Part shown: one piece after another, positions 44,244 to 53,274 of the stretch
Numbering within the stretch: position 1 is the first letter of the stretch
How the letters are laid out: each line of letters begins with the position of its first letter
Assembly (NCBI GenBank): GCA_965658445.1
Contig: CBFHSF010000002.1
Coordinates: 186,001-250,000 of the forward strand
DNA length: 64,000 nucleotides
Reading direction: 5' to 3'
DNA from: CBFHSF01 sp965658445
Lineage (GTDB): Bacteria > Bacteroidota > Bacteroidia > Flavobacteriales > Schleiferiaceae
Program-made: the position numbers and the translations under genes
Notes under the pieces: model-generated
Database searches by the model: none
Seen by the model: the letters and a program-made list of their open reading frames with translations, nothing else
What the model was told of the DNA's origin: nothing

Positions 44244-46211
44244 TTAGAAGATTACTTTCAGCTCAACGCTGGTTTCTTGTCCACTAAACCGGTCTAACTC
44301 GTAACTGGTGTCTTCAAAGGAGAACCAGCGGTGTCGGACAAAGAGTCCTGCGTTTCTACCTAGACTTACGTCAAAGCCAACTCCTATTCCCCATCCCGTT
44401 TGGTTCAAGGGTCGTTGAGTGATTTCGTCGACTTCCGTCTGATAGTTACCCAAGTTTCTCTCATACCCTAAGTAGGTATTGATGAACAATGGGTCGGCTA
44501 ATTGATAGTACATCTCCAATTCTGAATTGTACTGTCTTAGGTAGGCACCTTCTGTGAAGTCGGGCAGAACGGTCAGATTGGGCTGTGCTGTATTGTATCT
44601 CCCAAGGAAGAAGGCGTAGAAGTTTCTATATCCAATTTTGGTTTTGTACTTGGCGTGTACCTCAAGATTGTTGAATTTCTTTGGGTTTACAGAGAAGCCA
44701 AGGCTGTCATCCGTAACGATTACCTTTTGGTAGGCATCGCGGTATACCTTGTCGTAGTTTCCGTAAGGACCTACATTTTGAGGGAAGTTCCAGCGGTAGA
44801 ATCTCGAACGCGTCAATTGATTGACAAAATGCGAGAATGTTATTCGGTTTTGAAAGGCTTCTATTTCTGTTGCCACACCGTACCCAAGGCTTATATTAAA
44901 ATCACCCAACCTAAAGGCAGTATTCAAATTAATCCCCGTTCGGTTGTTGGTCATTTGGCCTAACGAAACCATGGAACTCGAGAAGGGCGTCAAAACCCCT
45001 GAACTCTGCACTCCACTTCCACTCCCCGGTTGATCGACGATGGCCGACTCAATAATGGCAGTATTCCAAAACACTGCGTTGTTGTTTACAACGTATGGGC
45101 TGATTCTGTAGTAGTGAAGCTCCACCGGAATCTTACTAACCTTGGGAGTCGTCATCACCTTTGCAGTAATGGCTTCTCCCCATGGATAATCGGAAATGGG
45201 AGAGATGTATCTTCCCGTACCCCCTTCTAGGTGAAATTGAAATCCTTCTACAATGCCTCGCCATTCTAAGGTGAACAGGTTAAAACCCAGTTCTAATGTG
45301 TTTAGGCTATCTGCCCAGGTGGTGTTGTTTAGCGTGTTGAAGGCGATGTAATCCTCATTCTTGTAATTCTTTCGAATCTTTCCTCCATAGGTTACGTTGG
45401 GAATGGTTAAGAATCCTCCGTTGAGTTCCGTCTTTCCGTAGAGAGCGGCAAAGCTCCAATCGTCAGGAAGATTAATCCCTTCCACAAGTGCCCCCGTGAT
45501 GGCGCGCTCACCCCAACGAGTATCTTGGTAAACGGCCCCGTTCTGGTACATCTGTTCGTAACGAATTCCAATATCCTTTCCGATGGGATCCCATGGATTT
45601 CTCTCCGTTAAGGTAAAGCGGTTGTATCCTCTAAAGCTTCCCAAAGTCAGGTCTGACATTGAGAACCAGTGAATCCCCCCTACTCTTACATTAAAGGTTC
45701 CGTACTCCGTAAGGAAAGAACCGTAGAGATTGAGCCCTAGGTTAAGCCCTAGATTAGCTCCCAGACGGGTTCCTGCAAGAGGATCCCAAACCGAGGGACG
45801 AGAAGAGGTAGGAACTTGAGGGTTGTAGGTCGGGGCAATGTTACCTTCTAAGAACTGGAACATGTAGATGTCAAATCCCCAGGCAACTTTCTTATTGGGC
45901 CTACCCGATACGTTTACTAATAGGTTTGGCAGTTGGCTATCGTCACCAATAAACAGCGTACGGTCTTGGGTAACCGCACCCGAATTGGGATCTAGTATGT
46001 AAGGATTATCCATTTGCAAATGAGTTGCAAAAAATCGATAAAACCCATCGGCTTTGATCTGATAAATTTCAGGATCTTTTTCTTTGGGAAACGCTCCTCT
46101 TCGCCATTCCAAAACGGCATTGGTATCGAGGGACTGTCCATGGGAAGTCAATCCTATCATCAGAAGCACAACCGCTCCGAGCCAACCTAATTTTAGGTTA
46201 GGAAAATTCAT
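44244..46211 (-). CDS. Outer-membrane beta-barrel protein of the glucan locus (second)
   Basis: 655 residues. Signal peptide MNFPNLKLGWLGAVVLLMIGLTSHGQ. Long series of amphipathic strands (LGANLGLNLGLNLYGSFL, GTFNVRVGGIHWF, GWGIGVGFDVSLGRNAGLFVRHRW is one near the end), ending VELKVIF with terminal Phe. No plug domain or TonB box is seen. Its start lies inside the end of the symporter gene (14-bp overlap), so the two are translationally coupled. The barrel, lipoproteins and symporter together look like an uptake route. Family not recognised. Confidence 0.65.
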   Translation of the reverse strand: MNFPNLKLGWLGAVVLLMIGLTSHGQSLDTNAVLEWRRGAFPKEKDPEIYQIKADGFYRFFATHLQMDNPYILDPNSGAVTQDRTLFIGDDSQLPNLLVNVSGRPNKKVAWGFDIYMFQFLEGNIAPTYNPQVPTSSRPSVWDPLAGTRLGANLGLNLGLNLYGSFLTEYGTFNVRVGGIHWFSMSDLTLGSFRGYNRFTLTERNPWDPIGKDIGIRYEQMYQNGAVYQDTRWGERAITGALVEGINLPDDWSFAALYGKTELNGGFLTIPNVTYGGKIRKNYKNEDYIAFNTLNNTTWADSLNTLELGFNLFTLEWRGIVEGFQFHLEGGTGRYISPISDYPWGEAITAKVMTTPKVSKIPVELHYYRISPYVVNNNAVFWNTAIIESAIVDQPGSGSGVQSSGVLTPFSSSMVSLGQMTNNRTGINLNTAFRLGDFNISLGYGVATEIEAFQNRITFSHFVNQLTRSRFYRWNFPQNVGPYGNYDKVYRDAYQKVIVTDDSLGFSVNPKKFNNLEVHAKYKTKIGYRNFYAFFLGRYNTAQPNLTVLPDFTEGAYLRQYNSELEMYYQLADPLFINTYLGYERNLGNYQTEVDEITQRPLNQTGWGIGVGFDVSLGRNAGLFVRHRWFSFEDTSYELDRFSGQETSVELKVIF

Positions 46212-47826
46212 ACCATATAATCATAATTAATACTAGTAACAAGATGGTCAAAACCCGATTCGTATTGGTTCCGCGCAAGCTTGACCAAGAGTTCAGGGTG
46301 GTTTTTTCTAGGGCTTCTGCAGATGGAGCAGTTCCCAATGTACTCACACCAATAAGCACCCCGCTGCACAATACAAAGAGCAGAAGTGCAAAGTGTAAGA
46401 AGTTCATATCTACAAACCAGGCAAAGGCAGGTAACAATTGGGGATCAACCATCTCTAACACCAATCTCAATGCACCTAAAAATGCTCCGGTTAACAAGGA
46501 CCACTTGGCTCCTTTTGCATTCAATTTTTTATACGTTATTCCCAGTAGGAATACCGCCGCAATGGGCGGCGAAATGTAGGCTTGTATACTTTGTAATTTT
46601 TGAAAGAGTCCTCCTTCGATGAAACTCAGACAAGGAACCCAAAGGAGTCCCAAAACCACCAAAACACCCGTTGCCAGTTGACCGGTCCTCACCAGTTCTT
46701 TCTCAGAGGCTTGGGGTTTATATTTTTTGTAGACGTCAAATGTGAAAAGGGTTGAGCAGGAATTAAACACAGAACTCAAACTAGACATCAACGCCGCCAA
46801 CAATCCAGCCACGACCAACCCTCGCAATCCAGTTGGCAATATTTGCATGGTCATTACAGGAAGCGCCGAGTCGTATACGGTTTTTCCATTTTCAGTCGGG
46901 AATACCAACTGTGGGTTTTCTCCAACACTCAATGCATAGGCGATAACTCCAGGGATCACGAACAAAAAGAGAGGAAGCAATTTTAAAAAGCCAGCGAACA
47001 TGGTTCCCTTGCGAGCGGTAGGAATGTCCTTAGCGGCCAAAACTCTTTGAACAATGAATTGATCCGTACACCAATACCAAACGCCAAGAATAGGAGCACC
47101 TAAAAGAACTCCCGTCCAAGGAAAATCGGGATCTTCCAGTGACCTCCACAAGCTCAAATAAGAATCATCGGTTTTGGCTACCACTTGATCCCAACCTCCC
47201 ACAGCTTCCAATCCATAAACCGTCAAGGCAATGGAACCTCCAAGCAAAACAAAGAGTTGAATCATATCGGTGTACGCCACCACTTTGAGCCCTCCAAACA
47301 AGGTGTACAAACCCGTGAGTATCACAATCACAAAGGCGCCGGTCCAGAAATCTATTCCCAAAAGTGCTGTAAATACTATTCCACCTGCCGCAATGGTGAT
47401 GGAAATTTTGGTGATTACGTAGGATACAATAGACACCCAAGACAGGTACCCACGAGACCAAGAGTCATATCTCTTTTCGAGGAACTCTGGCATGGTAAAC
47501 ACACCACTCTTAATGTAGAAAGGAACAAACAACCACCCCAGAAGCAATAGCATAAAGGCAGCTAAAATTTCAAATTGAGCTGCAGGAAAATCTCCCGAAG
47601 CTCCTGCTCCTGCCAACCCCACCAAATGCTCTGATCCAATGTTAGAAGCAAAGAGCGAAGAACCCACAATGAACCAACCTAGATTCCTTCCTCCAAGGAA
47701 GTAACCCTGAGATCCCAACCCCTTTTCCTTTCTATCCTTGAGAATGAGGTAAATCCCAATGGCGAATATGGCGGCAAAGTAGGCCCCTATCACCCAAAAA
47801 TCTAAATGGCTCAATTGCTTAGACAT
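46198..47826 (-). CDS. Sodium/solute symporter (SSS family, SGLT-like)
   Basis: 542 residues, about 14 predicted membrane spans. SGLT-type features include YFLGGRNLGWFIVGSSLFASNIGSEHLVGLAG near the N-terminus, AYTDMIQLFVLLGG and AALMSSLSSVFNSCSTLFTFDVYKK. The closest well-known homologues carry galactose or glucose with sodium, so glucose or a disaccharide from beta-glucan is the likely cargo. The gene lies 7 bp after the TIM-barrel glycosidase gene and overlaps the second barrel gene by 14 bp. Confidence 0.88.
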   Translation of the reverse strand: MSKQLSHLDFWVIGAYFAAIFAIGIYLILKDRKEKGLGSQGYFLGGRNLGWFIVGSSLFASNIGSEHLVGLAGAGASGDFPAAQFEILAAFMLLLLGWLFVPFYIKSGVFTMPEFLEKRYDSWSRGYLSWVSIVSYVITKISITIAAGGIVFTALLGIDFWTGAFVIVILTGLYTLFGGLKVVAYTDMIQLFVLLGGSIALTVYGLEAVGGWDQVVAKTDDSYLSLWRSLEDPDFPWTGVLLGAPILGVWYWCTDQFIVQRVLAAKDIPTARKGTMFAGFLKLLPLFLFVIPGVIAYALSVGENPQLVFPTENGKTVYDSALPVMTMQILPTGLRGLVVAGLLAALMSSLSSVFNSCSTLFTFDVYKKYKPQASEKELVRTGQLATGVLVVLGLLWVPCLSFIEGGLFQKLQSIQAYISPPIAAVFLLGITYKKLNAKGAKWSLLTGAFLGALRLVLEMVDPQLLPAFAWFVDMNFLHFALLLFVLCSGVLIGVSTLGTAPSAEALEKTTLNSWSSLRGTNTNRVLTILLLVLIMIIWYEFS

Positions 47827-47833
47827 GCCGATA

Positions 47834-49174
47834 CTATTCCTCTCCGTTGACTTCTAGAGACTGTTTCTTAAATCGAACGGGACGGCTGGGTGGATCGTCA
47901 GCCGTTCTAGGCATGACGTAAAATGGAATGTTGGCGTAGGCTACTCTGTCCTCTTGGTCAGTGACATAGACAAACAGACGATAGGCGCCTTCTTCATTGG
48001 GGGCTCGAATTCTCACCGAGTTGTCTCGGCGTTTACTGAGAACTCCTAGAACAGGCGGAATGGCGTCCTCAAAGTCCCCCCCAGCACTTTGAGCTACACT
48101 CTCGGTGTAGACATACCATTCTACCTTTACACGTTTACTATCCTGATCTTTAAAACTCAGGGTCGCTTCATATTTATCTTCAGATTTTAAATAGATACTC
48201 TCTACTCCTTCTTTTCCATCAAGTCGCATACTATCAATGGACGGCGCCAGATTATCTGGTTGCTTTCCCTGCCATGCGATGTACAATTTATCCAAAGGTT
48301 CCGTGGCTTTTCCATCCGGAGTAAACAAGCCGTACCACGTAGCTGTGGTCTCTTGTTTTTGTCCCCATAAGAAAACGTAGGACCCCACGCATTTGGCGTC
48401 ATTAGAAATGTACTCGGTATATCTCTTGTTGTAAGAAGCGGCTTTTTCTGTACTGGTTTGCTCAATGGGAGCACCCCATTTTGTTTTAGCAACCTCCCAG
48501 TGACCATTGGGACCCCACTCAGAAATCAAATAAGGACCTTTCCAACCAAACTTTCTGATGTTGCCAGGAACTTTCCACAAATCTCCATAGGTGTTGATAC
48601 CGTATATATCTAGATCGGGAACTCTGGTTTTTATTTCATGAACTTCATTGGAGTCCAAACCAGCGGTAACGGTGGAGGTTGGATGATTAGGATCGATCTC
48701 GTGAATCATTTTACAGACATCCTGTATAGCATCCCAAACCTTGGTATTAGAATAGAATAGATCAACTTCATTCCCTACCCCCCACATAAGAAGTGCAGGA
48801 TGGTCCTTATACTTTTCAACAATGGCTGTAAAGCGATCCAATTGCTTTTTAACAGCGGCTTCGTCATTATAATCAAAACCGTGTCTTTCGTGTTGAACCC
48901 AGAGACCAAACATAACGGTTAGTCCTTTTTCATGAGCGGCGTCTAAAATCTCCTGAGCGTCCTCAGCGGACCACGTGCGAATGGAGTTACCCCCTAAGTA
49001 CAAAAGCTCATCCAAGTGATCATGACCGCCAGCACCTCTTATATAATAGGGCTCACCGTCTCTGAGAAGTCCAAAGCCTTGGTCAGTAGAAACAACTTCC
49101 ACCTTCACGGCTTGAGAGAATACTAATTGGGCAGTAGAAAAAACCAAAAGGACTAAGGGTAATAATTTTTTCAT
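47834..49174 (-). CDS. Secreted TIM-barrel glycoside hydrolase, GH158/GH2-like
   Basis: 446 residues with a type I signal peptide (cleavage near VFSQ-A). The barrel (about 25-310) resembles the catalytic domain of GH2 without its sandwich domains: RGAGGHDHLDELLYLGGNSIRTWSAEDA, then WGVGNEVD (Glu136, likely acid/base) and LISEWGPNGHWE (Glu219, likely nucleophile). A C-terminal Ig-like domain (about 330-430) follows. That layout and size fit GH158 endo-beta-1,3-glucanases of Bacteroidota, but GH2, GH5 or GH17-like relatives cannot be excluded. It lies 3 bp after the regulator gene. Confidence 0.6.
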   Translation of the reverse strand: MKKLLPLVLLVFSTAQLVFSQAVKVEVVSTDQGFGLLRDGEPYYIRGAGGHDHLDELLYLGGNSIRTWSAEDAQEILDAAHEKGLTVMFGLWVQHERHGFDYNDEAAVKKQLDRFTAIVEKYKDHPALLMWGVGNEVDLFYSNTKVWDAIQDVCKMIHEIDPNHPTSTVTAGLDSNEVHEIKTRVPDLDIYGINTYGDLWKVPGNIRKFGWKGPYLISEWGPNGHWEVAKTKWGAPIEQTSTEKAASYNKRYTEYISNDAKCVGSYVFLWGQKQETTATWYGLFTPDGKATEPLDKLYIAWQGKQPDNLAPSIDSMRLDGKEGVESIYLKSEDKYEATLSFKDQDSKRVKVEWYVYTESVAQSAGGDFEDAIPPVLGVLSKRRDNSVRIRAPNEEGAYRLFVYVTDQEDRVAYANIPFYVMPRTADDPPSRPVRFKKQSLEVNGEE

Positions 49175-49177
49175 AAG

Positions 49178-49930
49178 CTAGAGATCTATTGAAAAGCCCT
49201 TGGCTTTTAATTCTGAATACTTTTCTTCATCAAATGAATACAACCTCGCAGGTCGATGAGGCACATCCTTTTGATACTCATTTAGGTCCTTCAATATTTT
49301 AGTGCTGAGAATTCTCTTTCTAAAGTTGGCCTTGTCGTACTTGGAACTCAAAATAGCTTCGTACAATTCCTGAAATTCTGCCAACGTAAATTTCTGCGGT
49401 AACAACTCGAAACCTATTGGCTCCTTTCTCACCTTGTCTTTGAGGATATTGTAAGCATCATTTAAAATTCTGTCGTGATCAAAAGCCAAAGGCGGGCATT
49501 TATCAATAGGAACCCAATACACGCCATCTGCCCAAGCAGATGCATAAGGATCGTGCTTGGCAATGTCAATAATGGAATACACTCCAGTAGTTACTACACG
49601 CCCAGCGGGGTGCCTATCTACTTCTGAATACACTTTTGTCTGCTCTATCAAAGGCCTGTCGATTCCTGTCAAGTCCTTGAGAATTCTTCGGGCAGCTACT
49701 TCAATGGTCTCATTTGGATACACCAAATCACCTGGCAATGCCATTGCCCCTTTAAACGGCGTAACCCCTCTTTGGATTAAAAGAACCTTAAGTTGTTGTT
49801 GATGATATCCAAAAACGACAGAATCCACGGACAACCCAAACTGAAAGAACTTATCGTAAGGGATCTCGTAATAAGGAATCGAGAATTTTGAGCCTTGCTC
49901 GGGATTAAAAAGAATGTCGTCTTCTTTCAC
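49178..49930 (-). CDS. Nudix-HTH transcription regulator (NrtR/AraR-like)
   Basis: About 250 residues if the GTG at 49930 is the start. The frame is open to a GTG at 50023, but a TATATTTG promoter-like box (49972-49965) lies inside that extension and the extension has no family resemblance. The Nudix-like domain reads GLSVDSVVFGYHQQQLKVLLIQRG; its box (MALPGDLVYPNETIEVAARRILKDLTGI, in two parts) lacks the catalytic Glu-Glu pair, as in NrtR/AraR repressors that bind a ligand without hydrolysing it. The C-terminal winged helix holds FTLAEFQELYEAIL, ANFRKRIL and RPARLYSFDEEKY. It is the first gene of the glucan operon and divergent from the multi-module protein gene, so it probably senses a sugar and controls both. 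Confidence 0.8.
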   Translation of the reverse strand: MKEDDILFNPEQGSKFSIPYYEIPYDKFFQFGLSVDSVVFGYHQQQLKVLLIQRGVTPFKGAMALPGDLVYPNETIEVAARRILKDLTGIDRPLIEQTKVYSEVDRHPAGRVVTTGVYSIIDIAKHDPYASAWADGVYWVPIDKCPPLAFDHDRILNDAYNILKDKVRKEPIGFELLPQKFTLAEFQELYEAILSSKYDKANFRKRILSTKILKDLNEYQKDVPHRPARLYSFDEEKYSELKAKGFSIDL

Positions 49931-49964
49931 AGGGAAGGGATTTAAAATTTGGTTTTGACTCCTC

Positions 49965-49972
49965 CAAATATA
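49965..49972 (-). promoter_or_regulatory. Possible -7 element of the beta-glucan operon
   Basis: Minus-strand TATATTTG fits TAnnTTTG and is the only such box on this strand between 49930 and 50197. No TTG is seen at the -33 distance, which would suit an activated promoter (inference). Immediately downstream lies GGAGGAG. Confidence 0.4.
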
Positions 49973-50026
49973 TATAAATTTTTGAGTAATAGTAGTTCTA
50001 ACTAAAAGTATTTTACTAACCACCCG

Positions 50027-50047
50027 CCGTATAGCGCTGATTTACGG
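50027..50047. promoter_or_regulatory. Possible operator in the divergent control region
   Basis: CCGTA (50027-50031) and TACGG (50043-50047) form an inverted repeat with 11 bases between, around an AGCGCT palindrome. It lies between the regulator-led operon and the divergent promoter at 50076-50105, where a regulator site would be expected. The arms are short. Confidence 0.3.
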
Positions 50048-50075
50048 GCTTTTACGTATTTTTATCGGGGGCTTA

Positions 50076-50105
50076 TTGTTTTTTTAACTAAAAGGACTAT
50101 CTTTG
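50076..50105 (+). promoter_or_regulatory. Promoter of the multi-module binding protein gene
   Basis: TTG (50076-50078), 19 bases, TATCTTTG (50098-50105): a full match to the Bacteroidota promoter, the same spacing as the ribosomal operon promoter. The leader is about 85 nt. Confidence 0.75.
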
Positions 50106-50197
50106 ACCAGAATCCATTTACATGTAATGTTGAATTGGTTACATCCGTAACCATCTGTACATTTCAATTCATAACTAAGAATCTAATATTAAACCAG

Positions 50198-53100
50198 ATG
50201 AAGAAAATTACTTTTATTCTTGCGTTGTTTAGTGTCTTCTTCTCGTATGGTCAGTCAGACACCATTACGTTCCAGGTAGACATGAACAACTACACGGGCA
50301 CATTTACTACTGTGCACGTAAACGGTACCTTTAACTCCTGGTGTGGCTCATGTAATCCCTTATCGGATGCTGACCTTGACGGAGTATGGGAGGTCGCCCT
50401 TCCCCTTACAGCAGATACTATTGAGTACAAGTTCACAGTTGACGGCTGGTCGGCCCAAGAAAGCTTGACTCCAGGTTCTCCATGTACAGTAACTAACGGA
50501 GGTTTCACCAACCGCTCTTTAATTATCAGTGGAAACCAGGTGCTACCCGTTGTATGTTGGGAATCTTGTGGTATTTGTACCGTTTCAACAAAGGCTCAAA
50601 TCGACATGCCCATCACATGGGAGGATACGGCAACCGTAGATTACACGGTAACAGATTTTGGAGGAGCCATTTCAACATTAGTTGTTGACCCCACAAACTC
50701 AGCAAACTTAGTATTAAAGAGCGATAAACCATCCACGGCACAAGGCTGGGGAGGAACGACTTTAGGAACTGCTTCAGGGTTTGCAACCGCAATTCCTTTC
50801 GCTGCCGGAAATACCGTTATTAATGTAGACGTTTGGTCTGCTGATACCGGAATTGCTGTAAGATTAAAAGTTGAAGACGCCTCTGACCCTACCATATCAG
50901 TAGAAACTGAAGCCTTTACCACAGTCGCTGGAGGTTGGCAGACGCTTTCATTCGACTTTAGCAATCACGTCACAGGTACAGCGGCCATTAACTTTGCCAA
51001 TACCTACGACAAAATGAGCATCTTCTACAACTTCTTGGTTGTACCGACTGCAACAGAAACCTACTACTGTGACAATATCATGATGGGAACCGGTGGCGGT
51101 GGAGGCCCAACGTTGGCTCAAATCGACATGCCCATCACATGGGAAGACACGGCAACCGTAGATTACACGGTAACAGATTTTGGAGGAGCCATTTCAACAT
51201 TAGTTGTTGACCCCACAAACTCAGCNNNNNNNNNNNNNNNNNNNNNNNNNNNNNNNNNNNNNNNNNNNNNNNNNNNNNNNNNNNNNNNNNNNNNNNNNNN
51301 NNNNNNNNNNNNNNNNNNNNNNNNCAAACTTAGTATTACAGAGCGATAAACCATCCACGGCACAAGGCTGGGGAGGAACTACTTTGGGTACCGCCGCAGG
51401 TTTTGCTACAGCCATTCCATTCTCTGCTGGAAACACTACCATTGATGTAGACGTTTGGTCAGCTGCTTCTGGAATTCCAGTAAGATTAAAAGTAGAAGAC
51501 GCGGGTGACCCCACTATATCAGTAGAAACAGAAGTAATGACTACGGTGGCCGGAGGATGGCAAACACTGTCGTTTGACTTCAGCAACCACGTATCGGGTA
51601 CGGCAGCTATCAATTTCGCCAACACCTACGACAAGATGAGTATCTTCTACAACTTCCTAGTGGTACCCACCGCAACAGAAACGTACTACTGTGACAATAT
51701 TGTCATGGGATCTGGTGGTGGAGGCGGTGGTCCTACATTGGCTCAAATTGACCTTCCCATTACTTGGAACGACACAGCCACTGTAGATTACACCGTAAGT
51801 GATTTTGGAGGAAACGCATCTATGGTAGTTGTGGATCCTACCAACGCTACCAACTTGGTTCTTCAATCAGACAAATCAAACACTGCTCAAACATGGGCAG
51901 GAACTACATTGAGTACTCCAGCAGGTTTGGCAACGCCCATTCCCTTTGGATCTACTTCCATTATTACAGTAGACGTATGGTCCCCTGATTCGGGAATCGC
52001 AGTAAGACTAAAAGCTGAAGATGCAACTGATCCAACAATTTCTGTTGAAACGGAGGCAACACATACCATGGCAGCAGGATGGCAAACACTGTCTTTTGAC
52101 TTTGCCAATCAAGTTCCTGGTACAGCTGCGTTGGATACAAACAACACGTACAGCATGCTATCTATCTTCTACAACTTTGGTGTAGACGGAGCGACGGCTG
52201 GTGCCAAAACATATTACTGTGACAACGTAATGATGGGTTCTGGTGGCGGAAATCCTACAGGAACTTACAACATTACCTTTAGAGTAGACATGAACAACTA
52301 CATGGGAACATTCACAACTCCAGAGGTGAACGGTGACTTCAACGGATGGTGTGGAAACTGTGCTCCACTTTCTGATCCAGACATGGACGGAATTTGGGAG
52401 ATTACCATTCCAGTATCTAATGACTCTATCGAGTACAAGTTCTCTTACGACAACTGGGCAGGTCAAGAAGCCCTGCAACCAGGAATGCCTTGTACTAAAA
52501 CCACGGGTAACTTCACCAATCGCTTTATGCACGTAACTAAGGACACTATTTTGCCAGCAGTATGTTGGGAATCATGTGTTGACTGTGCGGGGTCACCTAT
52601 GATGGTTAACGTTACTTTCAGAGTAGACCTTTCGGAATACACAGGAAGCTACACCGAGGTAAACCTCAATGGAACCTTTAACAACTGGTGTGGTTCATGT
52701 ACTCAAATGATGTCTCCAAACAACGACTCAATCTACGAGGTAACCGTTCTGGTACCTGCAGATACAATCGAATACAAATTCACACTTGATGGCTGGACAA
52801 CCGAAGAGCAGTTGACACAAGGGGACTTCTGTACCTTGACTACTGTAGACGGAGCAAATACATTTATTAATAGATTCTTAGTGCCCACCGCTGATACTAC
52901 AATGCCAGCTGTTTGTTGGGAGTCTTGCCTCACTTGTAACACCATTGGTATTGACGAAGACGCATGGGCCAATAACTTGACCATTAGTCCAAATCCTTCA
53001 ACGGGATTGATTCACTTGAATGCAGAGTTCAACACCATGAGTGATTTAGATATCAAGGTAACAGACATCCAAGGTCGAGTGATCTTCCAAGATGAAGTAA

Positions 53101-53216
53101 CTACAGACCGTTTGGATCAAACCATTGACCTACAAGGAGTAGCCAATGGAATGTATATGATTCGCTTATCAAGTGAATTAGGTTCAGTGACTGAGAAAGT
53201 TCTTATAACACACTAA
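50198..53216 (+). CDS. Secreted multi-module carbohydrate-binding protein with T9SS tail, no catalytic domain (interrupted by assembly gap)
   Basis: Start chosen at 50198 (MKKITFILALFSVFFSYGQ signal peptide); an upstream in-frame ATG lacks signal-peptide sense. Modules in order: one E-set/CBM48-like domain (VNGTFNSWCGSCNPL, IEYKFTVDGW, VCWESCG); then about 174-residue beta-sandwich modules (AQIDMPITWEDTATVDYTV...YYCDNIMMG), at least three copies, with a gap (51226-51324) in the second; two more CBM48-like domains (NGDFNGWCGNC and NGTFNNWCGSC); and a T9SS sorting domain (ISPNPSTGLIHL). The frame changes across the Ns only because 99 is an arbitrary length. No hydrolase motif is present, so it probably binds glucan at the cell surface. 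It is divergent from the operon and has its own terminator. Confidence 0.8.
50594..52254 (+). repeat. Tandem repeat of about 522-525 bp encoding the 174-residue module
   Basis: Units begin at GCT 50594, 51116 and 51741. Units 1 and 2 are nearly identical at the DNA level where both can be read (two differences in the first 110 bases); unit 3 is more diverged. Once the Ns and the one-base overlap are removed, unit 2 is 525 bp, one Gly codon longer than unit 1 (522 bp). Confidence 0.85.
51226..51324. other. Assembly gap (99 Ns) at a repeat junction
   Basis: The left flank ends TCAGC and the right flank begins CAAACTTAG. In the first repeat unit the same place reads TCAGCAAACTTAG (50699-50711), so the flanks meet with a one-base overlap. 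The gap probably hides zero or a whole number of repeat units, not unique sequence. Confidence 0.9.
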
Positions 53217-53244
53217 TCTTTTCAATCCATCATCACTGATTAAG

Positions 53245-53274
53245 AAGGCCTCGCGAAAGCGGGGTCTTTTTTTT
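53245..53274 (+). terminator. Rho-independent terminator after the multi-module protein gene
   Basis: AAGGCCTCGC-GAAA-GCGGGGTCTT stem with two G-T wobbles, followed by eight Ts, 28 bp after the stop codon. Confidence 0.8.

Noticed and set aside
42489..46211. The two large outer-membrane proteins as SusC-type TonB-dependent receptors
   Set aside because: They are 582 and 655 residues, against about 1000 for SusC. No plug domain, carboxypeptidase-like N-terminal domain or TonB box is visible, and no SusD follows.
50135..53216. The multi-module gene as a frameshifted pseudogene
   Set aside because: The frame changes only across the 99 Ns. Joining the flanks with a one-base overlap restores one frame, so this is an arbitrary gap length.
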